64,000 nucleotides of DNA from Pseudoalteromonas phenolica (GTDB taxonomy: Bacteria > Pseudomonadota > Gammaproteobacteria > Enterobacterales > Alteromonadaceae): assembly GCF_001444405.1 (NCBI RefSeq), contig NZ_CP013187.1, forward strand, positions 744,001-808,000. The letters run 5' to 3'. Each line of letters starts with the position of its first letter. Position 1 is the stretch's first letter. A model generated the notes under the pieces. That model saw nothing but the letters and a program-made list of their open reading frames with translations. It had not been told where the DNA came from and made no database searches. Below, piece by piece: positions 52,222 through 64,000 of the stretch. A program made the position numbers and the translations under genes.

Positions 52222-53348
52222 GCGACCTGTGCTTTGTTAATACCGCTAAATTGCTGACGATATTGGTTGGGCGTAAACCCCGTAAATTGCTTGAACGCGC
52301 GAGTAAATGGCCCGACAGACGCAAATCCGCTTTCTAGGCCAATCACTAACACCGGCCAATGCGATTTATCACACTCAGAGAGTAGCTGTTTGGCATGCTC
52401 GACTCTGAGTTGATTTATGTACTGGTTAAAGTTTCGAGCACCGAGCCCCTCTTTGAATAGTCGGCTGACCTTATATTCAGGTAAGTCGAGTTGCTTAGCT
52501 AAATCACCTACTTTCAGATTTGCTTGTAGATATAGTTTTTGGTCTATCAATAATTGTTGAATGGTGTCTTTCAACTCAATATCTTGTGACTCTTCGGTTT
52601 GCATTACCAAAGAGCGAGTTTCCATTTGTGTTTCATTTAACTTGGGTTTGAAAGCACTTACTTGCGTTGTGTTTATTGATTTTTTTGGATTGTGACTAGA
52701 GCTAGATTTAAAGCGCCAAAACATCAGTATTTGTGTAACAAGCAGCATAAAAATAGTGATACAGGCGATGATGGCTTCTTTAATATACGGCGTGTCTACA
52801 AAGTAGCCTTTGGCGACCTTGCTAATGAATACTGCAGAGATGATGGCACACAAATAGAACACACGCTGTTTCTGCTGGGTCTTAGAGGATTGATTAAACC
52901 CTCTAAATGCTTCCCATATAGATAAAACAATAATTGCAGAAGACAGCAAAATAGTGATTTCTGTGAGTGCATATTTAGCAAAACTGAAGCTACTTGATTC
53001 TATGTGCCACAGTTCTGTGACAAACAAATATCCTTTGCTCATCATCACCAAAACAGCAATGCCAATGGCTAGTGCAATATGTTGTATAGAGATGGCATTA
53101 TTGCCTCTAAAATAACTTCGCACAAACAACCAATAGCAGTTACAGGTCGCACAAGCTCCTAGCCCGACTAGGTATTGGTAAGCTCCCAGACTGTCAGCAG
53201 ATAATTTTTGTATTACGCCCATGGCAACCGAGCCACAAAATACCGCAAATAAAATATGCGTCGTATGCTTGTTTTTTACCCACAATTGAGCGAGTAAGCA
53301 GGTTAATGCCACGAAAAGCTGAATGGAATAAATGTTTGATAAGGTCAT
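52218..53348 (-). CDS. Membrane-linked AraC-family regulator
   Basis: A 376-residue protein with seven or so hydrophobic segments in the first 215 residues (LFVALTCLLAQLW, AIGIAVLVMMSKGYLF, IACITIFMLLVTQIL) and an AraC HTH domain in the last 100 residues (LDLPEYKVSRLFKEG, GFASVGPFTRAFKQFTGFTP). Such membrane-sensor AraC proteins respond to signals in or outside the membrane. GGAG lies 8 bases before the ATG. It is divergent from the DUF2306 gene across 275 bases. Confidence 0.87.
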   Translation of the reverse strand: MTLSNIYSIQLFVALTCLLAQLWVKNKHTTHILFAVFCGSVAMGVIQKLSADSLGAYQYLVGLGACATCNCYWLFVRSYFRGNNAISIQHIALAIGIAVLVMMSKGYLFVTELWHIESSSFSFAKYALTEITILLSSAIIVLSIWEAFRGFNQSSKTQQKQRVFYLCAIISAVFISKVAKGYFVDTPYIKEAIIACITIFMLLVTQILMFWRFKSSSSHNPKKSINTTQVSAFKPKLNETQMETRSLVMQTEESQDIELKDTIQQLLIDQKLYLQANLKVGDLAKQLDLPEYKVSRLFKEGLGARNFNQYINQLRVEHAKQLLSECDKSHWPVLVIGLESGFASVGPFTRAFKQFTGFTPNQYRQQFSGINKAQVA

Positions 53349-53623
53349 CAGGGGCGCTCCAAAGTAACACCGCAGAGTTTATCTAATCGTTTGTTCTCTC
53401 TCAATTGTGTGTTTGTAAGAAAGCGTGTCGTATTTTATTAGGTAATGAGGTGAGTAAAAAAGTTAGCTTTAATTTCATGTTGTTACATAGCTTTTAGATT
53501 CTGTTTATCAAAATTTAAAAAGCGCAAACTGCTAAAATCATAGGCCGATTTTAAAATTCGGTGCGATCCTATTTCACACCAATGTCAAGCTGTTTACATC
53601 AACATTAGAGTAAGGAGCTTGTT

Positions 53624-54472
53624 ATGGAACAGCTAACCGTTAATCAAAAAAATATCTGGGGTATGTCAGCCGATTCTGCACTTAAAAAGGCGGTGACTAG
53701 TTGGGTCAGTATTGTATTAGTCGGGCAATGGGCGTTTGCCGTTTATATTCTCAGTTTGTATGCCATCCCTTTATTAATAGGGGCCGTGCATCAGGCAGAT
53801 GAAATCTCTCCTGCAAGAGGGTTTGATACCAGTGCGGGTTTTGATTCCATCATGTTTTTTAGCCATATTTTGCCTGCGGCGATTATGGCAAGCAGTGGTT
53901 TGCTACAAATTATTCCAAAAATACGCAAAACCTACCCTAAGTTTCACCGTTGGAATGGTCGAGTATTTTTTGCTCTAGGCCTGTCTGGTGCTGTTACGGG
54001 ACTGTATTTAACTTGGGGGGCAGGCATTCGCTTTAGTGACATAGGTGCGTTAGGTGTCACACTAAATGGCGTACTTATATTAGTCGCAATATTCTTTGCT
54101 TGGAAAACCGCAGTTAAAAAGCAATTTGTTCAGCATCAGCGCTGGGCGGTGCATGCCTTCATTTTAGTGAATGGCGTATGGACGTTCCGCTTGTTTTTAA
54201 TGGGCTGGTATTTAGTTAACCAAGGCCAAAACGGCAATAACAATAACCTAGATGGCCCTATGGATCTAACAATATCTTTTGCTTGTTACTTGTTGCCTAT
54301 GTTGTTTGCTGAACTTATCTTTTGGGCTAAGCGCAGTAAAACCGAAAACGTAAAATGGCTAGCTGCGATGACAACTTCTATTGCAGCCGTGATCACCTTA
54401 ATTGGTGTAATCGCAGCAGCTATGATGATGTGGGGACCAAGGCTGTCTATGGTATTTTCAACAATTTTTTAA
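53624..54472 (+). CDS. DUF2306 membrane protein
   Basis: A 282-residue integral membrane protein with about seven hydrophobic helices. The DUF2306 signature is visible as FHRWNGRVFFALGLSGA and QHQRWAVHAFILVNGVWTF (paired His-Arg motifs at helix ends). The function of the family is unknown; the His residues suggest haem or metal binding. AAGGAG lies 6 bases before the ATG. Its divergent neighbour is the membrane AraC regulator, a candidate controller. Confidence 0.83.
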   Translation: MEQLTVNQKNIWGMSADSALKKAVTSWVSIVLVGQWAFAVYILSLYAIPLLIGAVHQADEISPARGFDTSAGFDSIMFFSHILPAAIMASSGLLQIIPKIRKTYPKFHRWNGRVFFALGLSGAVTGLYLTWGAGIRFSDIGALGVTLNGVLILVAIFFAWKTAVKKQFVQHQRWAVHAFILVNGVWTFRLFLMGWYLVNQGQNGNNNNLDGPMDLTISFACYLLPMLFAELIFWAKRSKTENVKWLAAMTTSIAAVITLIGVIAAAMMMWGPRLSMVFSTIF

Positions 54473-54504
54473 AAATTTATTTTTAAATACTGTAACTTGA
54501 TAAG

Positions 54505-54540
54505 TTAAATCTATTAATTTGTATTGATTAATAGATTTAA
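54505..54540. terminator. AT-rich bidirectional hairpin
   Basis: Perfect 14-bp inverted repeat TTAAATCTATTAAT / ATTAATAGATTTAA, loop TTGTATTG, between the convergent DUF2306 and LysR genes. Confidence 0.65.
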
Positions 54541-54553
54541 TTTATTGTTATCG

Positions 54554-55396
54554 CTATCCTCGAATAAAAGGAAAAAGCTGCAAGGCATCTTCAATGATCT
54601 GCTTCTTATGGTTCTTCTCTAAGAAAATGGCATAAACGTCGCGGTAATAAGTGGGTGCTTCAGGCACTAAATAGAGCTTTTGTTTTCTGAGCTCTGTAAA
54701 GCACATTTGATTAGGCAAATAGGCTGCACCACCGGCTTCAAGTATAAAATTCATAGCAATACGCGGTTGGTTCATATGATGGCGGGTATTCAGTGCATCA
54801 CCAAAGTCTTTTAGTACTTGGTTATTAATGGATTCGCCGTAGTCTACCATGACCCAATTTTCTAATTCTTCAATGCTGTCTGCAGCCTGAGTGGATACTA
54901 GTTTAAGGGGAATTGTAGCCACTTTTTTGGCTTCGATGTCATCAATAAAAGGCGGCTCAAATAAGAAAGCAATATCAACCATGCGATTTTGCACTTGTTT
55001 GCGTAACTCAAGCGGTGAATAGGTTTGCGTGAATAGGTTAACGTCGTCTAGATTACGATGAATTTTTTGTAGCCAGTCATGTAAGACCATATCCCAAATC
55101 GACATCATGGCACCCACAAACAATTGAGTTGAACTGGCATCGCCAACCCCGACATCTTGCTTGACCTTTTGCCACATAGTAAGAATTTCGTTGGCGTGCT
55201 TCACCAGTTTATGGCCTTCGGCAGTGAGCTTTAAGCGTTTGTTTGCCCTATCAAAAAGCAACACACCAAGATCTTCTTCTAATAGTTTAATGCGTGCACT
55301 GACTGCAGCCTGAGTCACAAATAAATTTTCAGCTGCCACTCTAAAGTGCAATGTTCGGCTCACTTCTAAAAATGTCATTAGCAGTTCAGTGCGCAT
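54554..55396 (-). CDS. LysR-family regulator, HdfR-like
   Basis: A 280-residue LysR-type regulator. The N-terminus (MRTELLMTFLEVSRTLHFRV, LFVTQAAVSARIKLLEEDLG) closely matches E. coli HdfR, which controls flagellar and other genes. It is divergent from the rimK operon across 132 bases, so it may control that operon; no binding site was recognised. Whether it is the true HdfR orthologue is not certain. Confidence 0.88.
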   Translation of the reverse strand: MRTELLMTFLEVSRTLHFRVAAENLFVTQAAVSARIKLLEEDLGVLLFDRANKRLKLTAEGHKLVKHANEILTMWQKVKQDVGVGDASSTQLFVGAMMSIWDMVLHDWLQKIHRNLDDVNLFTQTYSPLELRKQVQNRMVDIAFLFEPPFIDDIEAKKVATIPLKLVSTQAADSIEELENWVMVDYGESINNQVLKDFGDALNTRHHMNQPRIAMNFILEAGGAAYLPNQMCFTELRKQKLYLVPEAPTYYRDVYAIFLEKNHKKQIIEDALQLFPFIRG

Positions 55397-55528
55397 GGTT
55401 TCTCTCGGTTTTATTGATAAAAATTTTTATTTAATAAGGTTATTTTATTTAGTTTTTCTTTTCAAATTGTTTGTCCTACATTTGCTCCCGTATTCACACA
55501 CTGACATTTAACTTTTTTGGAAAAGAAC

Positions 55529-56434
55529 ATGAAAATTGCCATTCTTTCTTGTGGACCTGAACTTTACTCTACTAAGCGTTTATTAGAGTCGGGACTTGCT
55601 CGTGGGCATGAGGTCGACGTTATCGACACATTACATTGCTACATGGATATCACCAGTAGCCGCCCAACAGTGCGTTACCACGGTGAAGAATTACCAAAAT
55701 ACGATGCGATTATTCCACGTATTGGTTCATCAATTACGTTTTACGGCACAGCAGTTGCGCGCCAGTTTGAAATGATGGGTACATTTAACGTGAACGAGTC
55801 GGTGGCAATTAGCCGTTCGAGAGACAAGCTACGTTCACTACAATTGTTATCGCGTCGTGGTATTGGCTTGCCGCGTACTGGCTTTGCAAGTAAGCCTGAC
55901 AACATTAAAGACCTAATCAAAAATGTGGGTGGCGCGCCACTGGTGATTAAATTACTTGAAGGTACGCAAGGCATTGGTGTTGTGTTAGCGGATACGTCAA
56001 AGGCAGCAGAAAGCATCATCGAAGCTTTTATGGGTCTAAAAGCCAATATTTTAGTTCAGGAATATATTAAAGAAGCGGGCGGTGCAGACATTCGTTGTTT
56101 AGTGGTTGGCGGTAAAGTCGTTGCGGCAATGAAGCGTCAGGCAGCTGAAGGTGAGTTTCGTTCAAACTTACATCGTGGTGGCTGCGCAGAAATTGTAAAG
56201 CTCAGCAAAGAAGAGCGTGAAACCGCAGTACGTGCCGCGAAAGTGATGGGTTTGAATTTCTGTGGCGTTGACTTACTTCGCTCGCACAATGGCCCTATGG
56301 TGATGGAGGTAAATTCATCGCCAGGTCTTGAAGGCATCGAAAAAGCAACGGGTTTAGATGTAGCAGCTAAACTCTATGAGTTTATTGAGAAAAAGAATGA
56401 CGTGTCACCGCCAAGAAAATTAGCGGTGGGGTGA
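55529..56434 (+). CDS. rimK: Ribosomal protein S6 glutamate ligase RimK
   Basis: A 301-residue ATP-grasp ligase, equal in length to E. coli RimK (300), which adds glutamates to the C-terminus of ribosomal protein S6. Family blocks are [53 protein letters not shown] and [17 protein letters not shown] (metal/ATP site). ATG 55529 is used; a TTG four codons earlier has no advantage. It heads an operon with an AstE/AspA-like gene (13-base gap) and a DUF1704 gene. A divergent LysR gene lies upstream. Confidence 0.92.
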   Translation: MKIAILSCGPELYSTKRLLESGLARGHEVDVIDTLHCYMDITSSRPTVRYHGEELPKYDAIIPRIGSSITFYGTAVARQFEMMGTFNVNESVAISRSRDKLRSLQLLSRRGIGLPRTGFASKPDNIKDLIKNVGGAPLVIKLLEGTQGIGVVLADTSKAAESIIEAFMGLKANILVQEYIKEAGGADIRCLVVGGKVVAAMKRQAAEGEFRSNLHRGGCAEIVKLSKEERETAVRAAKVMGLNFCGVDLLRSHNGPMVMEVNSSPGLEGIEKATGLDVAAKLYEFIEKKNDVSPPRKLAVG

Positions 56435-56447
56435 GGAGTCTAAATTA

Positions 56448-57482
56448 ATGGCATTACCTGAAGACATTGTAATTGGTGAGCACCGTATTAAAGCGGGGCA
56501 GAGTGCAAAAGTCATGCTGCCAGTGGCCAAGTTGTATACCGATGCGGAAGTTTCTCTTCCTGTTTTTATCAGTCGCTCTAAAAAAGCGGGGCCAACGGTA
56601 TTAATTTGCGCAGCGGTACATGGTGATGAACTGAACGGTATTGAAATTATTCATCGCTTAATTCGCGACAAAAAGCTTAAGCCATCGTGCGGTACTGTGA
56701 TTGCAGTACCCATGGTAAACGTGTACGGCGTAATAAACCAAAGCCGCTATTTACCAGATAGACGCGATTTAAATCGCAGCTTTCCGGGATCTGCAAAAGG
56801 CTCATTAGCATCGAGATTGGCGAATATTTTCTTAAATCAATGTGTGTTGCATTGTGACTATGGCATCGACTTGCACACTGGTGCGATTCATCGCTCTAAT
56901 TTGCCACAGATCAGAGCAAATTTAGACGAGGCAGATTTAAGTGGGTTAGCCAATGCGTTTGGTGCGCCTGTGGTGATCAATACCGCAAATCCGAAAGGCT
57001 CTTTGCGAGAAGCTGCGGCAAAGTCAGGCACCAAAATCATGGTATATGAAGCGGGTGAGGCGCTGCGCACCGATGAGTTTTCTGTGCATATTGGCTACCG
57101 CGGGGTGCTAAATGTGCTGCGGGCTTTAAACATGTTGCCAAAATCGCGTAAGAAGAAAAGTAGCACCTTACCGTTTATTGCACATAGTTCTGATTGGATC
57201 AGAGCGACAGCCAGCGGCTTTGTATCGCATAAGCTTGAACTGGGTGAGCAGGTTGAGAAAGGCACGGTTCTGGCCGATGTGGTTGACCCCTTTGGTGAAG
57301 TGTTAGCGCAAGTAAAAGCGCCTCGTAAGGGCATCATCATCGGTAAGCAAAATATTCCTTTAGTACAGGAGGGAGAGGCTATGTACCACATAGGCTATTT
57401 TAGCGCTGATGAAGCAGAAATTTCTCAACATATCGACAATGAAGAAAATGCCATTGTTGATGGTGAAAGCGAGGCGCGCTAG
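56448..57482 (+). CDS. Succinylglutamate desuccinylase/aspartoacylase-family zinc hydrolase
   Basis: A 344-residue protein of the AstE/AspA group, within the M14 carboxypeptidase superfamily. Zinc ligands and active-site motifs are clear: HGDELNG (His and Glu) near residue 61, RRDLNRSFPG, DLHTG (His) near residue 141, and YEAGE (Glu). The C-terminal 90 residues form the usual barrel domain (SGFVSHKLELGEQVEKG, GEVLAQVKAPRKG). Relatives cleave N-acyl amino acids; members beside RimK might act on amino-acid tails. GAGGAG lies about 9 bases before the ATG. Confidence 0.88.
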   Translation: MALPEDIVIGEHRIKAGQSAKVMLPVAKLYTDAEVSLPVFISRSKKAGPTVLICAAVHGDELNGIEIIHRLIRDKKLKPSCGTVIAVPMVNVYGVINQSRYLPDRRDLNRSFPGSAKGSLASRLANIFLNQCVLHCDYGIDLHTGAIHRSNLPQIRANLDEADLSGLANAFGAPVVINTANPKGSLREAAAKSGTKIMVYEAGEALRTDEFSVHIGYRGVLNVLRALNMLPKSRKKKSSTLPFIAHSSDWIRATASGFVSHKLELGEQVEKGTVLADVVDPFGEVLAQVKAPRKGIIIGKQNIPLVQEGEAMYHIGYFSADEAEISQHIDNEENAIVDGESEAR

Positions 57483-57501
57483 TGCGCCTTTGGAGTTAAG
57501 T

Positions 57502-58641
57502 ATGTTAACTGTTGAACAAAATGCGAAGTTGCAAAGCTTAGATCTGGCGTTGCATGCCATGGTACAAGGAATAGATATACTTGATTCCGTTGCACCAATT
57601 AACTACCAAGAAGAAAGAGCAAGATTCTTTGCAGGTAATGCGACCGAGAACCCGAACTTCTTATATAAAGAAAATCAGTTCAATGTGTTTGCTAAAAAAC
57701 GTGAACTCTATCAGTTGCCGGTGGAAACATTAGAGGATGATGATTTAACGCAGCTTTACAGCGAAGTCATAGAGTCTTATGCCGATAAGCTTGATCAGTT
57801 TCGCTCTGTAGGCAGCGAACAGTTTATGTATGACTCGCTGCGTTATTATGGTGAGCCATCAGATAAAGACATTCGCAACGCTCAGTTTGTGCTGCATGTG
57901 CCTGATTCTCTCTCGAAATCATCAGGGAACTTGCTCAATGCAGATGCGATTGTTGCGCAAATGCATGAGTTTGCGCAGACCCATAGTTATCGCTATGAGT
58001 TAGTGGTTGATGGTTCGATGATCGCCAATGCTTTGGTATCTGGCACTAAGGTGAAGATTAATGCGGCGGCCAGTTTAGGCGAAAAAGAAGTTGCAGCCCT
58101 TGCACATCATGAATTAGGTGTACATTTAGTGACAACCCTGAATGCTCAGACTCAGCCTTTAAAGGTACTCTCTTTGGGGAGCCCAGTGAATACCACAAGC
58201 CAAGAAGGCATCGCGATTTTATGCGAATTCTTATCGGGCAACTTAACGGTATCGCGTTTAAAAATATTGGCGTTGAGAGTATTGGCGGTGAAATCTATGC
58301 TGGATGAGCGCGACTTCAAACGTACTTACCAGATGTTACTTGAGCAATATAATGTCAGTGAACAGTTGGCGTTTACGATTACAGCACGTGTTTATCGCGG
58401 CGGCGGTTTTACCAAAGATTATTTATATCTAAAAGGTTTCCACCAAATTCTACACGCATATGAAACCCGTGATGACTTTGTAAATTTACTCAGCGGTAAA
58501 GTGTCGTTAGAGCAGTTAGATGTGGTGACGAGTTTAATCAATAAATCGATTTTAAAAGCGCCGAGTTACATTAGCCCAGCCATTGAAAAACCGCAAAAAC
58601 TAGGCGAAATCGAACGTTTCTTATCGCTATCGATTAAATAA
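57502..58641 (+). CDS. DUF1704 / QEGLA-motif putative metallocarboxypeptidase
   Basis: A 379-residue protein of DUF1704, annotated in databases as flavohaemoglobin expression-modulating QEGLA motif protein. A zinc site H-E-x-x-x-H is visible in AHHELGVHLVTTL and the family motif appears as SQEGIAILCEFL. The eukaryotic member MATCAP is a tyrosine carboxypeptidase for tubulin tails, so a peptidase role is plausible. ATG 57502 is chosen because GGAG lies 7 bases upstream; a longer frame would start inside the preceding gene. It is the last gene of the rimK operon, followed by a terminator. Confidence 0.88.
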   Translation: MLTVEQNAKLQSLDLALHAMVQGIDILDSVAPINYQEERARFFAGNATENPNFLYKENQFNVFAKKRELYQLPVETLEDDDLTQLYSEVIESYADKLDQFRSVGSEQFMYDSLRYYGEPSDKDIRNAQFVLHVPDSLSKSSGNLLNADAIVAQMHEFAQTHSYRYELVVDGSMIANALVSGTKVKINAAASLGEKEVAALAHHELGVHLVTTLNAQTQPLKVLSLGSPVNTTSQEGIAILCEFLSGNLTVSRLKILALRVLAVKSMLDERDFKRTYQMLLEQYNVSEQLAFTITARVYRGGGFTKDYLYLKGFHQILHAYETRDDFVNLLSGKVSLEQLDVVTSLINKSILKAPSYISPAIEKPQKLGEIERFLSLSIK

Positions 58642-58664
58642 GTTACGAATTATAGCTAGACATT

Positions 58665-58694
58665 AAAAAGCGATGAATGTGGTCATCGCTTTTT
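58665..58694 (+). terminator. Terminator of the rimK operon
   Basis: Perfect 12-bp stem AAAAAGCGATGA / TCATCGCTTTTT, loop ATGTGG, 24 bases after the DUF1704 stop codon. Confidence 0.9.
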
Positions 58695-58801
58695 AAGTTG
58701 AGCCAATTATCAATAAAATTTTAAAACTGATTCAACTTATTAGCTCATTATCAGTTTAAATTAAATGTTCTAAGATGGAATCAGATAACCTTGGAGGCAT
58801 G

Positions 58802-59581
58802 ATGAAAAAGATATTGGTGACTGGCGCAACGGGTGGGTTAGGGTTTGCGACTGCTGAGCATTTATTAGCCCTCGGGCATGTTGTACTTTTACATGGTAGG
58901 AGTGAGCAAAGTTTAGCAACTGCTGCTCAAGCATTATCTCAATATAGTGATCAGCTAGAAATATATGCTGCTGACTTGTCTGATTTAGCCCAAGTGAATA
59001 ATTTTATCGAGCAAGTAAAAGAGAAGCACACTCAGTTAGATGCGATCATTAATAATGCCGGAGTGCTTAAAACCAATACACCGATATCTTCATCAGGTGT
59101 AGATAGCCGGTTTGTCGTTAACACCATTACACCTTATTTAATTACCCAAAAACTGTTGCCATTGTTGGACGGTGGCAGAGTGATTAACTTGTCTTCAGCA
59201 GCACAAAGTCCTGTTGATATTAGAGGGTTATCAGGTGAGCTTCAATATAGTGATGCTATGACTGCATATGCACAAAGCAAGTTGGCAATTACGGCTTGGA
59301 CTTTATATATGGCTGAAGAAATAAAGCAGACGCAATTTATACCCGTAAACCCAGGGTCACTACTCGCAACGAGTATGGTTAAATCTGGGTTCGGCATTGA
59401 AGGTAAAGACATTCGAAAGTCAGTAAAGTTATTGGCTGATTTAGCGGTATCAAAAGATTTCGACGGAGAAAGTGGTCGGTACTTTGATAATGACGTAGGC
59501 GCTTTTGGAGCCCCTCATCCTGATGCTCAAAACACTAATTTTCAAGCTGAGCTAATTAAAAATCTAGCTCGATTTCACTAA
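58802..59581 (+). CDS. Short-chain dehydrogenase/reductase
   Basis: A roughly 259-residue SDR-family oxidoreductase. The nucleotide-binding TGATGGLGFATAEHL (Gly-rich), NNAG (AIINNAGVL) and the active Tyr-x-x-x-Lys (AYAQSKLAI) with Ser in VINLSSAAQ are all present. Start could be ATG 58799 or 58802; GGAGG ends at 58797, so 58802 is taken. Substrate unknown. A terminator follows directly. Confidence 0.87.
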   Translation: MKKILVTGATGGLGFATAEHLLALGHVVLLHGRSEQSLATAAQALSQYSDQLEIYAADLSDLAQVNNFIEQVKEKHTQLDAIINNAGVLKTNTPISSSGVDSRFVVNTITPYLITQKLLPLLDGGRVINLSSAAQSPVDIRGLSGELQYSDAMTAYAQSKLAITAWTLYMAEEIKQTQFIPVNPGSLLATSMVKSGFGIEGKDIRKSVKLLADLAVSKDFDGESGRYFDNDVGAFGAPHPDAQNTNFQAELIKNLARFH

Positions 59582-59582
59582 G

Positions 59583-59608
59583 AAAATGGCGCTATTAAGC
59601 GCCATTTT
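59583..59608. terminator. Bidirectional terminator
   Basis: Perfect 10-bp stem AAAATGGCGC / GCGCCATTTT, loop TATTAA, between the convergent SDR and GH63 genes. Confidence 0.85.
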
Positions 59609-59612
59609 CATT

Positions 59613-64000
<4,388 letters not shown>

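Overview
The window looks like chromosomal DNA of a marine gammaproteobacterium of the order Alteromonadales, most likely Pseudoalteromonas or a close relative. The evidence is an AT-rich base composition, the close match of several proteins to gammaproteobacterial families (TcyP, PaeA/YtfL, DbpA, RimK, HdfR, YgjK), a GH18 chitinase with a CBM5/12 module, and many small lipoproteins and LysR/AraC regulators. I saw no rRNA, tRNA, CRISPR array, prophage or transposase gene. The window opens inside a cystine symporter gene and closes inside a lacZ-type beta-galactosidase gene, so both end genes are partial.

Layout. 1-9.9 kb: cystine transporter, membrane proteins, a secreted chitinase, an acyltransferase, a periplasmic binding protein, and small genes including two paralogous leader-peptide-like genes (4076-4255 and 8293-8475). 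9.9-15.3 kb: MoxR/CoxE-type AAA ATPase and VWA pair, then an AraC regulator divergent from a TonB-dependent receptor with a near-consensus Fur box between them. 15.4-21.9 kb: endonuclease III-like protein, a COG0523 GTPase lacking the CxCC motif behind a Zur-like site, a PaeA-like exporter, MgtC-like protein, MFS and BASS transporters. 21.9-28.6 kb: a signalling cluster with a large hybrid histidine kinase divergent from a REC-HD-GYP protein and a second REC protein with an unassigned output region. 28.7-35.3 kb: a serine hydrolase, an orphan sdhC-sdhD pair lacking both haem-ligand histidines, a small membrane ORF built over an 8-bp tandem repeat, and chrA divergent from a LysR gene with a MITE-like repeat between them. 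35.4-49.2 kb: esterase, YebE-like protein, LysR/VOC pair, DsbB-like protein, dbpA, iron alcohol dehydrogenase, orphan exbD, M16 peptidase lipoprotein, cytochrome c-rhodanese fusion, mscS, GloA-like protein. 49.3-55.4 kb: a DUF1501 gene remnant, serine hydrolase, DMT exporter, AraC and LysR regulators, DUF2306 protein. 55.5-58.6 kb: a rimK / AstE-AspA-like / DUF1704 operon. 58.8-64 kb: SDR protein and a GH2-GH63 glycosidase operon.

Most gene ends carry clear hairpin terminators, listed separately. The strongest leads are (1) the rimK operon, which combines an ATP-grasp glutamate ligase with two candidate zinc carboxypeptidase-type genes and so resembles a writer/eraser set for protein tails; (2) the orphan, apparently haem-less SdhCD pair; (3) two orphan peptides sharing a leader that ends in Gly or Gly-Gly followed by a Cys-rich core; and (4) the octanucleotide-repeat gene. 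All functional proposals for these are inference from sequence and family knowledge.
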